Below are positions 8,694 to 16,339 of a DNA stretch of 46,516 nt, piece by piece. The position numbers were made by a program, and so were the translations under genes. The first letter of the stretch is position 1, and each line of letters begins with the position of its first letter. Below the pieces are notes generated by a model. It did not search any database and was not told where the DNA came from. It saw only the letters and a list, made by a program, of their open reading frames with translations. Location: assembly GCF_009377205.1 (NCBI RefSeq), contig NZ_VJZE01000017.1:1-46516 (forward strand), given 5' to 3'. The stretch is from Streptomyces phyllanthi. GTDB lineage: Bacteria; Actinomycetota; Actinomycetes; Streptomycetales; Streptomycetaceae.

Positions 8694-8855
8694 ATGAAGT
8701 CTGTCCGCGCGTTCGTGGTCACTGTTCTCTGCATGATGATGGTCGGCGCCGTTGCCGGGACTGCTGCCGCTGACACCGGCCGCGCCGACACCTCGGCGAC
8801 GTCCTCCACCGTGCCCGGCGGCGACGACAGCGGTTGGGGTCTTCCCCGGGGATGA
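8694..8855 (+). CDS. Small secreted peptide (left copy)
   Basis: A 53-residue product. The N terminus has the shape of a Sec signal peptide: MKSVR, a hydrophobic core AFVVTVLCMMMVGAVAG, and a likely cleavage site at TAAA-D (about residue 26). The predicted mature tail is about 27 residues, rich in Thr/Ser/Asp and ending DDSGWGLPRG. GGGAGAAG lies 4 bases upstream of the ATG. The right copy (45535) is 51 residues and ends DSGWGRLPG, so the SGWG core is kept while the end varies. It precedes a LuxR-type DNA-binding gene in both copies. No known family is recognised; a signalling or bioactive peptide is a guess. Confidence 0.65.
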   Translation: MKSVRAFVVTVLCMMMVGAVAGTAAADTGRADTSATSSTVPGGDDSGWGLPRG

Positions 8856-8958
8856 CCTGCATGTGCGTACGGGGGAGCCGGCCCGTGGTGTGTTCCGGAG
8901 CCTGGCATCCACAGGGCCCGGAACGCAGGAATCATACAGAGAAAGGGCGCCCGGATCC

Positions 8959-10446
8959 GTGAGCAATAAACTACGGGAAGCTGTCCGCCAGATCAGCGAC
9001 CGGGAAAGAGAAGTGCTGGGACACGTCGTGTGCGGGGACACCTACGGGGAGATCGCCCGGCGCATGAACGTCAGTCAGCACACCGTCGGAAAAAACGCGG
9101 CACCTGGACCTTCGCTAAGCGAACGCGCAGCTCGTGGCCCACAAAAGCGGCCGGTGCCGAGACCGTCGGAGGGGGGTCCCGAAGCAGTACCCTTCGCTGA
9201 GCTCCTGAAGGGCCATCGGGGCCGGTCCGGGCTGACCCAGCAACAGCTGGCAGACTTCGCCACGTTGAGCGTCCGAGCGATCCGGGACCTGGAAAGCGGC
9301 CGGGTGCGACGGCCCCGGCGGGAGAGTGTGGGGCTGCTTGCCGACGCGTTGCGGTTGGGCGATCCGGAGCGCCTGCAACTGCACGTCGCCGGGGGAAGCC
9401 CGGCGGACCAGCGGGTTTCGCTGTTCGAACTGCCCGCGCCGCCCGCTCCGCCCGGCGCGCTGGTGGGCCGGGAAGCGGAGCTGCAGGTCTTGCTCGATCA
9501 GGTGACCGTGCACGGTCACCGCCTGGTGAGCGTGGTCGGAATCAGCGGCATCGGCAAGACGCATCTGGTGCTTGAGGCGGCCCAGGTGCTGCGCGCCAAG
9601 GGCTGGCGGGTCGGGTGGCACGCCTCGGCCGGGGATCCCCATTGCTGCGGTGTGATCCCCGCGGCGGGCTCCGGTTCCGACGAGCCGCCGACGCGTGCCA
9701 CCGACCTGACCGACGACCTCGCCGGGGCGATCGGCGAGAATCACGAGCTGCTGGTGATCGATGGCGACGACGCTCCGGGTCCCGGCCGGGTGGACGTCGG
9801 CGAACTGCTCCGGCGTTGTCCGGGTCTGCGCGTCGTGGTGACCGGTCTGGCGCCGCGATACCTGCCAGGCGAGCGCGTACTGCCGCTCACCGCGATGGCC
9901 GTGCCGGGGGAGGCGCGGGACTATGACTACGCCCGTTTGAGCGAGGTCGCGTCCGTGGCGTTGTTCCTGTCCCACATGCGCCGGTCACGGCCGGGGTTCC
10001 GGCTTCGGGAGGACAACGCGCACGCGGTGGTGCGGTTGTGCCGCTGGCTCGACGGCGTACCCAGGGCACTTGAGTACGCGGCGGGCTGGTGCCTGGTGTA
10101 CCCGCCTGAACTCCTGCTGGCCCGAGCCGGTCATGACTCCTCTCTCCTCTCCTCGCCGGCGGGCTGCGGCTGCCAGGACCTGCTGCGTTCCCTGGTGCGC
10201 AGCGTCGACATCGTGGCCGAGCGCTACCGCCACGTGTTGGCTGAGGTGGCAGACCGTCCGCACTGGACTGTCGCGGACATCGATCACCTTGTCCCGGATC
10301 CGGCCGCCGCCTTGCACGCGCTGCTGGTCCACGGCCTTGTGCGGCCGGCGGGCGCCCACCTGCCGGAGCAGTTCACGGCGCTGCAGTTGGTGCGGCTCCT
10401 GTACGTGAAGGACCGAACCCTGACGGGGGCAAGCCAGGCCGGCTGA
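8959..10446 (+). CDS. XRE/NB-ARC-type ATPase regulator, fused at its N terminus to a truncated LuxR HTH
   Basis: The open frame is 495 codons from GTG 8959. Residues 1-43 are the start of a LuxR-type helix-turn-helix (ISDREREVLGHVVCGDTY, ARRMNVSQHTV) that stops at the repeat boundary. From about residue 77 it is an XRE helix-turn-helix (GLTQQQLADFATLSVRAIRD, LESGR), then a P-loop ATPase with VVGISGIGKTHLV (Lys about 200), a Walker B-like LLVIDGDD and an NB-ARC-like LDGVPRALEYAAG. A winged-helix-like end follows, with no TPR region. The original gene may have begun at GTG 9154 (430 residues) or at a start lost in the junction. It is probably the pathway-specific regulator of the adjacent LysW operon. 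Confidence 0.75.
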   Translation: MSNKLREAVRQISDREREVLGHVVCGDTYGEIARRMNVSQHTVGKNAAPGPSLSERAARGPQKRPVPRPSEGGPEAVPFAELLKGHRGRSGLTQQQLADFATLSVRAIRDLESGRVRRPRRESVGLLADALRLGDPERLQLHVAGGSPADQRVSLFELPAPPAPPGALVGREAELQVLLDQVTVHGHRLVSVVGISGIGKTHLVLEAAQVLRAKGWRVGWHASAGDPHCCGVIPAAGSGSDEPPTRATDLTDDLAGAIGENHELLVIDGDDAPGPGRVDVGELLRRCPGLRVVVTGLAPRYLPGERVLPLTAMAVPGEARDYDYARLSEVASVALFLSHMRRSRPGFRLREDNAHAVVRLCRWLDGVPRALEYAAGWCLVYPPELLLARAGHDSSLLSSPAGCGCQDLLRSLVRSVDIVAERYRHVLAEVADRPHWTVADIDHLVPDPAAALHALLVHGLVRPAGAHLPEQFTALQLVRLLYVKDRTLTGASQAG

Positions 10447-10530
10447 GACTGCCGCTGGTTCTGCCTACCGAGGCCCGGAACGGCCATTACGTTTACCCGT
10501 GTCTTGTGGCGATCAACGAAAGGGACTGGA

Positions 10531-10695
10531 ATGGTCACCTGCCCGGAATGCGAGAACTCGGTGGTTCCCGCCGGAACACCGGTGATTGGCGAAATCGTGG
10601 AATGCGGTGAGTGTGCCAGCGAACTGGAGATCCTCACGCTGGATCCGATACGGGCCGCGCTCGCGCCGGAGATCGAAGAGGACTGGGGGGAGTGA
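10531..10695 (+). CDS. lysW: Amino-group carrier protein, LysW family
   Basis: A 54-residue acidic carrier. It has two zinc-binding CxxC pairs (Cys4/Cys7 and Cys25/Cys28) and the family's C-terminal EDWGE, whose last Glu54 is the attachment point for the amino-acid substrate. LysW proteins protect the alpha-amino group and present the side chain to LysX, Z, Y and K enzymes, all of which follow here. The ATG is preceded by AAAGGGA; an upstream TTG at 10504 has no such site. The stop overlaps the start of lysX by four bases (GTGA), so the genes are translationally coupled. In a biosynthetic cluster this points to nonproteinogenic amino acid synthesis, not lysine synthesis. Confidence 0.95.
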   Translation: MVTCPECENSVVPAGTPVIGEIVECGECASELEILTLDPIRAALAPEIEEDWGE

Positions 10696-11558
10696 GCCGC
10701 GCCGTGCGCTTCGCAGTACTCGCTTCTCGTGTGCGGGCCAGCGAGAAAAGCATCCTCGAAGCCTTCGATCGCAGAGGGATCGCCCATCGGCACATCGACA
10801 GCCGTGAGTGGTGGCACCAACTCGGTGACCGTGGCCCTCGCCCGATCGTGCTGAACAGGGAGATCGGGCTCGCCAGGGCGACGTACGCGGCGGGCGCGCT
10901 GGAGGCGGCGGGTGCGACGGTGGTCAACTCGGCGCGGGCGACCGAGCTGTGCGGGGACAAGTGGCGCACGTCCGCGGCGCTGGTCGAAGCCGGACTCCCG
11001 ACGCCTCGAACGGCCCTCGGGCTGACCCCGGAAGCGGCGCTGACGGCATTGGAGACCATCGGCTATCCGGCTGTGGTGAAGCCTTTGCAGGGTTCGTGGG
11101 GACGGCTGGTCGCCGCGTTGCCGGACCGGCAGACCGCGGAAACCGTACTGGAGTACGTCGCCGCGTTGCCCTCACCGCAGGCGCGGATCGTCTACCTGCA
11201 GGAGTGGATAGCCAAACCGGGGCGGGACATCCGGGTCGTCGTGGTGGGCGGCGAAGCGCTGGCCGCGACCTACCGGCGCAGTGAGGACTGGCGGACCAAC
11301 GTGGCGCGGGGTGCCGTGAGTGAACCGTGTCCCCTGACACCGGACATCGCGAAACTCGCGGTCCTGGCCGCGCAGGCCGTGGAGGCCGAGATCGCCGGTG
11401 TCGACCTGATCGAGGACGAGACGGGAGAGGTCCTTGTCCTGGAGGTCAACCACGGTGTCGAGTTCTCCGGTCTGCAGCGGGCTCTCGGCGACACGGTCTC
11501 CGTAGCCGACCGGATCGTCGACCACCTCCTGGCGAAGTCACGCTCATGCTCCGAGTAG
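10692..11558 (+). CDS. lysX: LysX-type ATP-grasp ligase (LysW-amino acid ligase)
   Basis: A 288-residue RimK/LysX-like ATP-grasp enzyme. Visible are ELCGDKWRTSAALVEAGLPTP (about 77-97), IGYPAVVKPLQGSWGRLVA (ATP-binding lysine and loop), LQEWIAKPGRDIRVVVVGGE, and the metal-binding VLVLEVNHGVEFSG near the end. The known reaction joins the alpha-amino group of glutamate or aminoadipate to the C-terminal Glu of LysW with ATP hydrolysis. Glutamate is the likely substrate by analogy with secondary-metabolite systems. The GTG start overlaps the lysW stop, and the 3' end overlaps lysY by 13 bases. Confidence 0.92.
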   Translation: MSRAVRFAVLASRVRASEKSILEAFDRRGIAHRHIDSREWWHQLGDRGPRPIVLNREIGLARATYAAGALEAAGATVVNSARATELCGDKWRTSAALVEAGLPTPRTALGLTPEAALTALETIGYPAVVKPLQGSWGRLVAALPDRQTAETVLEYVAALPSPQARIVYLQEWIAKPGRDIRVVVVGGEALAATYRRSEDWRTNVARGAVSEPCPLTPDIAKLAVLAAQAVEAEIAGVDLIEDETGEVLVLEVNHGVEFSGLQRALGDTVSVADRIVDHLLAKSRSCSE

Positions 11559-12577
11559 CGATCGTCGGGGCATCCGGCTACATCGGCGGCGAGCTGCTTC
11601 GCCTGCTGTTCGGTCATCCGCGGGTCACGGTCGTGGCCGCCACGTCCGACCGCCTCGCCGGGCGCCGGGTCGACGGTCCCCATCCCAATCTGCGCGGCCA
11701 CACGGACATGTGCTTCGTCGGCCACGACGCATTGGAGAGTGTCGATTTCGAGGTGCTCTTCCTGGCCGCTCCGCATCGGGAGACGATGGGGAAGATGGCC
11801 GGTTTCCTGAAGCTGGCCGAGACCGTCATCGATCTGTCCGGCGATTTCCGCCTACGCGATCCCGAAACCTATGCGTTCTATTACGGAGCCACGCACACCG
11901 CACCGCATCTGATTCCCGAATTCACCACCGGGCTGCCTGAATGGCATCGCGCCGAACTGGCCACAAGCGACCGGATCTCGATTCCCGGTTGCATGGCCAC
12001 CGCCGGCATTCTCGCGGTCCGGCCGATGACCCAGGCAGGCTTGATCGAGGGCACGGTCCGGGTGGACGCCAGAACCGGTTCCAGCGGATCGGGGGTTTCC
12101 AGCGGACCCGCCGGCGCCCATGCCGAACGCAGCGGTGCCCTCAGGGTGTTCGCTCCCTCCCGGCATCGGCACGAGGCCGAGATCGCCCAGGCCACCGATC
12201 GCACCGTGCGGATGACCGCCACCGGCGTCGAGGCGGTCCGCGGCGTGCAGGTGTTGTGCCACGCGAAGCTGGCGTCCGGCGTGTCCGAAAGAGATGTCCG
12301 GTCCGCGTTCCGCGCGGCGTACAGGAACGAGCCGTTCGTCCGGGTCATCGCCCAGCGTCATGGCCTGTACCGGCTGCCGGAGCCGAAGATCCTGACCGGA
12401 TCCAACTTCTGCGACGTCGGGTTCGCGGTGTCCGCGGATGACGGCACCGTGGTCCTGATCGGAGCGCTGGACAACCTGGTCAAGGGCGGCGCGGGCGGCG
12501 CGGTGCAATGCCTGAACGTCCGCTTCGGCTGGCCGGAACGCACAGGACTGGAATTCCCCGGATTGCATCCGAACTGA
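11546..12577 (+). CDS. lysY: LysY/ArgC-type semialdehyde dehydrogenase (reductase of LysW-bound acyl phosphate)
   Basis: A 343-residue enzyme of the N-acetyl-gamma-glutamyl-phosphate reductase family. The N-terminal NADP-binding motif is VAIVGASGYIGGELLRLL. The catalytic Cys149 sits in IPGCMATAGILAV, and the C-terminal NLVKGGAGGAVQCLN is typical of the family. It reduces the carrier-bound acyl phosphate made by LysZ to the aldehyde. In the DADH route this is LysW-bound glutamate semialdehyde, the acceptor for the transketolase. The ATG lies within the end of lysX. Confidence 0.92.
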   Translation: MLRVAIVGASGYIGGELLRLLFGHPRVTVVAATSDRLAGRRVDGPHPNLRGHTDMCFVGHDALESVDFEVLFLAAPHRETMGKMAGFLKLAETVIDLSGDFRLRDPETYAFYYGATHTAPHLIPEFTTGLPEWHRAELATSDRISIPGCMATAGILAVRPMTQAGLIEGTVRVDARTGSSGSGVSSGPAGAHAERSGALRVFAPSRHRHEAEIAQATDRTVRMTATGVEAVRGVQVLCHAKLASGVSERDVRSAFRAAYRNEPFVRVIAQRHGLYRLPEPKILTGSNFCDVGFAVSADDGTVVLIGALDNLVKGGAGGAVQCLNVRFGWPERTGLEFPGLHPN

Positions 12578-12587
12578 CTTGAGGCTC

Positions 12588-13418
12588 ATGAAGCGAATGC
12601 GGGACATACTTGTGGTCAAATGTGGCGGAAACGCCGCTGTGCGATCGGAGGCGATCTGCGCGGACGTCGCCGCCGTGCACCGCGGCGGCAGGCCGGTGAT
12701 CCTTGCCCACGGCGGTTCGGCGGACATCGACAGGCTTGCCGAACGCCTCGGAGTTCCTTCCCGCCGGCTCGTCGCCCCGGACGGGGTGTCGACCCGGTAC
12801 ACCGACGAGCGAACGCTCGAAGTGGTGCAGCTGGCACTGGCCGGCTCCGTCAAACCCCGTCTGCTGGCCGCCCTGCGCGCATGCGGAGTGAGCGCGGTCG
12901 GGTTGACCGGCCTGGACGCCGGACTTCTCGTGGCCGCCCGCAAGTCGGCGCACCGCGCACTCGTCGGGGGACGTCGGGTCGTGGTCAGGGACGACCACAG
13001 TGGACGGATCACCGAAGTGAACGGCGAGTTGCTGTCCACGGTGCTCACGGCGGGGCTGCTGCCTGTGGTGTCGCCGCCGGCCGTGGCCCAGGACGGCCGC
13101 GTGGTCAACACGGACGCGGACCGCGCCGCTGCGGCCATCGCGGGCGCCGTCCGGGCGAGCACCCTTCTGCTGCTCACCGGGGCGAGGGGGGTGCTGGCCG
13201 ACCGGCACGACGAACGGTCGGTGCTCCCCGTCTGCCGGGTTCCCCGCCAGGGAGCACCTCCGGTGGTCACCGGAGGAATGGGGATCAAGCTGATCGCGGC
13301 TCGGGAGGCACTGCTGGCCGGCGCGAACCGCGTCCTGATCGCGGACGGCCGTCGACCGCATCCGGTCCAGGAGGCCCTGGCGGGCTCGTGCACCGAAGTG
13401 CTGCTGGAGGAAGAGTGA
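12588..13418 (+). CDS. lysZ: LysZ-type kinase of LysW-bound substrate
   Basis: About 276 residues of the amino acid kinase family. [15 protein letters not shown] at the N terminus is followed by [18 protein letters not shown], where HGGSA resembles LysZ and differs from the HGGG usual in Arg[25 protein letters not shown] and [15 protein letters not shown] (nucleotide and substrate binding) follow. It phosphorylates the free side-chain carboxylate of LysW-bound glutamate. ATG 12588 or 12597 is more likely than TTG 12579. The stop overlaps the start of lysK by four bases. Confidence 0.92.
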   Translation: MKRMRDILVVKCGGNAAVRSEAICADVAAVHRGGRPVILAHGGSADIDRLAERLGVPSRRLVAPDGVSTRYTDERTLEVVQLALAGSVKPRLLAALRACGVSAVGLTGLDAGLLVAARKSAHRALVGGRRVVVRDDHSGRITEVNGELLSTVLTAGLLPVVSPPAVAQDGRVVNTDADRAAAAIAGAVRASTLLLLTGARGVLADRHDERSVLPVCRVPRQGAPPVVTGGMGIKLIAAREALLAGANRVLIADGRRPHPVQEALAGSCTEVLLEEE

Positions 13419-14479
13419 CAGGGTTTTCCGACACGACCGCGATCGAACTGCTCCACGGCATGCTGAAGATTCCCTCACCGTCCTACGCGGAGTCGGAGCT
13501 GGCCGGTCACGTGGTGGACGCCATGCGCGGAGCCGGTCTCACCGCGCGGATCGACGAGGCGGGCAACGCGGTCGGGGAGATCCGGCGTGGCCCGGGGCCG
13601 ACGGTGATGCTGCTCGGGCACATGGACACCGTGCCGGGGGACATCCCGGTGCGGGTGGTCGGCGATCGCCTGTACGGCAGGGGTTCGGTCGACGCCAAGG
13701 GGCCGCTCGCCACGATGATCTGCGCGGCAGCCGGCAGTACCGGGTTCCGCGGCCGGATCGTGGTCGTGGGCGCGGTCGAGGAGGAGACCACGATGTCCCG
13801 GGGCGCGGTGGAGATCCGCCGTACGCACGAGCCACCGGACGCGCTGATCATCGGCGAGCCCAGTGGCTGCGACACGGTCGTCCTGGGGTACAAGGGAAAA
13901 ATCGACCTCCGCTACCACGTGCGGTGCGAGGCGACCCACCCCAGCAACGTCGTGCCCAAGGCGTCCGAGCTGGCGACCCGGGCGTGGACAGAACTACTGG
14001 AACTGCTCGGCCCGGAGGCGAGCCATGCCCGATTCGACTGTCCTGGCCCGACCTTGACGTCGATCAACGGCGGACTGACCTCCGCCACCGCGGAGTTCAG
14101 CATCCGCACTCCCCCGGGCTTCGACGGCGAGAGTCTGGTGACCGCGTTGTCCGAGCGGTTGGACCGGGGCACGCTCCAGGCCGTCAACACGGTGCGTGCC
14201 TGCCGTGTCGGCCGCAACGATCCGGTGGTGCGGGCACTTTCGGTCGCGATCCGAGCGCAGGGCGGCAGCCCGAGGGCGAAGGTGAAGACCGGTACCTCCG
14301 ACATGAACACACTGGCGGAGAAGTGGACGATGCCGATGGCCACCTACGGGCCAGGGGACAGCAGCCTCGATCATTCCGACCGGGAACACATCAAACTGTC
14401 CGAGTACCTGTTCGGCATCCGGGTGCTGACCCGTGCGCTGGCCGAACTGGATGAGCATCTCACCCGAGAGAGCCGATGA
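13415..14479 (+). CDS. lysK: LysK-type M20 peptidase (releases product from LysW)
   Basis: A 354-residue zinc peptidase of the M20 family. The first metal motif is [11 protein letters not shown] (His69), the second [10 protein letters not shown], and the catalytic Glu pair lies in [13 protein letters not shown], followed by IIGEPSG. In carrier-protein pathways it cleaves the isopeptide bond to free the finished amino acid from LysW. The GTG start overlaps the lysZ stop (GTGA), and its stop overlaps the transketolase start (ATGA), so translation is coupled along the whole operon. Confidence 0.9.
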   Translation: MTGFSDTTAIELLHGMLKIPSPSYAESELAGHVVDAMRGAGLTARIDEAGNAVGEIRRGPGPTVMLLGHMDTVPGDIPVRVVGDRLYGRGSVDAKGPLATMICAAAGSTGFRGRIVVVGAVEEETTMSRGAVEIRRTHEPPDALIIGEPSGCDTVVLGYKGKIDLRYHVRCEATHPSNVVPKASELATRAWTELLELLGPEASHARFDCPGPTLTSINGGLTSATAEFSIRTPPGFDGESLVTALSERLDRGTLQAVNTVRACRVGRNDPVVRALSVAIRAQGGSPRAKVKTGTSDMNTLAEKWTMPMATYGPGDSSLDHSDREHIKLSEYLFGIRVLTRALAELDEHLTRESR

Positions 14480-15309
14480 CTGACGACCACGCGCGCAAGG
14501 CACGGGAACTCATCGTGCGGATGTGCGCCAATCCGGAAGGCGGCCACCTCGGCGGATCGATGTCCATGGTCGAGATCCTGGTGACGCTCTACCACCACGT
14601 GCTGCGGATCGACCCGCGGCGGCCGCAGGCGCCTGACCGGGACATCCTGCTGCTGAGCAAGGGACACGGCGCGATCGGACTGTACGCGGCCCTGGCGGAG
14701 CGAGGCTTCTTCCCCGAGGAGCTGCTGGCGAGCTACGGCGCTCCGGACAGCATGTTCACCGCACACCCGAATCCGGCCGTCCCCGGGGTCGAGATGCCGA
14801 CCGGGTCACTCGGGCACGGACTGCCGCTCGGCGTCGGCTTCGCGCTCGCCGCACGGCTGGACGGGAGCGACCGGCGTTGCTTCGTCGTGCTCGGCGACGG
14901 TGAACTGCAGGAGGGCTCGGTCTGGGAGGCCGCCATGGCTGCCGGTGCCCAGCGACTGGACCGGCTGGTGGCGATCGTGGACCGCAACGGGCTGCAGATC
15001 AGCGGTGACACGGAGGAGACCGTGGGCCTGGAGCCGCTCGGGGACCGTTGGCGCGCTTTCGGGTGGACGGTACTCGAGGTCGACGGGCACGAGACGAGCC
15101 AGTTGCGGACGGCCCTGTCGCGTATCCCGCACACCCCGGGCAAGCCGACCGTGCTGCTGGCCCGCACGGTCAAAGGCAAAGGATTGCCCTACATCGAGGG
15201 TCAGGCCCGCAGCCACTACGTCCGACTCACCGAGCGCGGGTACCGGCGTGCTCGTGCGGCGGTGATACGCGGCGCACAACCCCGAACGGAGACGACATGT
15301 CCGTCGTGA
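14476..15309 (+). CDS. Transketolase, N-terminal (ThDP-binding) subunit
   Basis: A 277-residue protein covering only the first domain of transketolase. It contains [56 protein letters not shown] and the ThDP/metal motif [19 protein letters not shown] through DRNGLQISG. Split transketolases need a partner, encoded next at 15297 with a 13-base overlap. In vazabitide A biosynthesis a two-subunit transketolase transfers a two-carbon hydroxyacetyl group to the LysW-bound aldehyde; the same role is inferred here from the matching gene set. Confidence 0.9.
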   Translation: MTDDHARKARELIVRMCANPEGGHLGGSMSMVEILVTLYHHVLRIDPRRPQAPDRDILLLSKGHGAIGLYAALAERGFFPEELLASYGAPDSMFTAHPNPAVPGVEMPTGSLGHGLPLGVGFALAARLDGSDRRCFVVLGDGELQEGSVWEAAMAAGAQRLDRLVAIVDRNGLQISGDTEETVGLEPLGDRWRAFGWTVLEVDGHETSQLRTALSRIPHTPGKPTVLLARTVKGKGLPYIEGQARSHYVRLTERGYRRARAAVIRGAQPRTETTCPS

Positions 15310-16262
15310 CAGCCGAACCCACCGTGTCGCACGAGGACCGCGCGGCCCGGGAGGTATACCGGGACGTCCTGGTCGAGTTGGTCGGCGAGGACGCACGCTA
15401 CGTGTGCCTGGACAGCGACACCGGTCTGTTCTCCGCCACCTCGTGGGGTGAGGCCGCGCGGCGGTATCTCAACCTCGGTATCGCGGAACAGAACCTGATG
15501 GGTGTGGCGGCGGGACTGGCCAGGTCCGGCCGGATTCCCTTCGTCAACACCATGGCGACCTTCGCCGCCACCCGTGCGCTGGAAGCGGTGAAGCTCGACA
15601 TCGCCTGGAACCACCTGCCGGTGCGGATCGTCGCCACCCACGGTGGGCTCTCCGCCGGCCATCTCGGTTCCACCCACCATTCGCTGGAAGACCTCGCGAT
15701 CATGCGGATGCTGCCGAACATGACGGTGCTGGTACCCGCGGACGCCTCCGCCACCGAGAGCCTGGTCCGAGCCTGCGCGGAGCTGCCGGGACCGGTGTAT
15801 CTGCGCCTGGGGCGCGGCGCGACGCCGGGCCTGGCGCCGCGATCGGAGCCGGTGCGGATCGGGGTCGCGCAGTCCTTGCGCCGGGGAACCGACGTGACGC
15901 TGATCGCCACCGGACCGCATCCCGTGCTCACCGCGGTCGAGACCGCCGACGAACTGGCCAGTGCCGGAATCGACGTGGCCGTGCTCAACATGCACACGAT
16001 CAAACCGCTCGATCAGGAGGCGATCGTCGCGGCTGCCACCCGCACGCGCGGCATCGTCACCATCGAAGAACACTGGGCGGCCGGGGGCCTCGGTTCCGCC
16101 GTGGCCGAGGTCGTGGCCGACCTGGGTGTCGCCTGTCCGGTACGGCGGGTGGCGGTTGCCGACCGGTTCGCCGCCGGTACCGGGGGACACCGGCATCTGC
16201 TGGCGCGCAACGGGATTTCCGGCGCGACGGTGGCTGAGCACGTGCGACGGCTGCTGGCGTGA
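15297..16262 (+). CDS. Transketolase, C-terminal (pyrimidine-binding) subunit
   Basis: A 321-residue partner of the preceding subunit. It contains RYLNLGIAEQNLMGVAAGLA (the catalytic Glu that activates ThDP), PFVNTMATFAATRALEAVK, ATHGGLSAGHLGSTHHSLED, and the C-terminal domain TIKPLDQEAIVAAATRTRGI. Together the two subunits make up a complete enzyme. The ATG at 15297 lies within the end of the N-subunit gene. This is the last gene of the rightward LysW operon; a 77-base gap separates it from the convergent aminotransferase. Confidence 0.9.
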   Translation: MSVVTAEPTVSHEDRAAREVYRDVLVELVGEDARYVCLDSDTGLFSATSWGEAARRYLNLGIAEQNLMGVAAGLARSGRIPFVNTMATFAATRALEAVKLDIAWNHLPVRIVATHGGLSAGHLGSTHHSLEDLAIMRMLPNMTVLVPADASATESLVRACAELPGPVYLRLGRGATPGLAPRSEPVRIGVAQSLRRGTDVTLIATGPHPVLTAVETADELASAGIDVAVLNMHTIKPLDQEAIVAAATRTRGIVTIEEHWAAGGLGSAVAEVVADLGVACPVRRVAVADRFAAGTGGHRHLLARNGISGATVAEHVRRLLA

Positions 16263-16339
16263 ACCCGCTGCCGTCGAAGTGGCCACGGACAGCCCGGATC
16301 GCCCCTCACGCCACCCCGTGGTCCGGAACTCGGATGCGG

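Larger units (their letters stand above)
8494..9088 (+). repeat. Left copy of ~590 bp direct repeat flanking the cluster
   Basis: This 595-base segment matches 45335-45923 in the same orientation at about 94% identity by eye, with a 6-base length difference inside the small peptide gene. It begins at ATCCGTCCGTATTG and ends at CACCGTCG. It contains about 200 bases of upstream sequence, the small peptide gene and the first 43 codons of a LuxR-type gene. The match stops abruptly inside that gene, where cluster sequence begins. The copies bracket about 36 kb that contains the whole biosynthetic cluster. Confidence 0.92.

Noticed and set aside
10531..14479. Primary lysine or arginine biosynthesis operon
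   Set aside because: The genes are fused by overlap to a transketolase pair, lie next to NRPS genes, and include none of the other aminoadipate-route or arginine genes.
16263..16339. Terminator between the convergent transketolase and aminotransferase genes
   Set aside because: The only pairing seen (CCACGG at 16283 with CCGTGG at 16316) has a 27-base loop, too weak to call.
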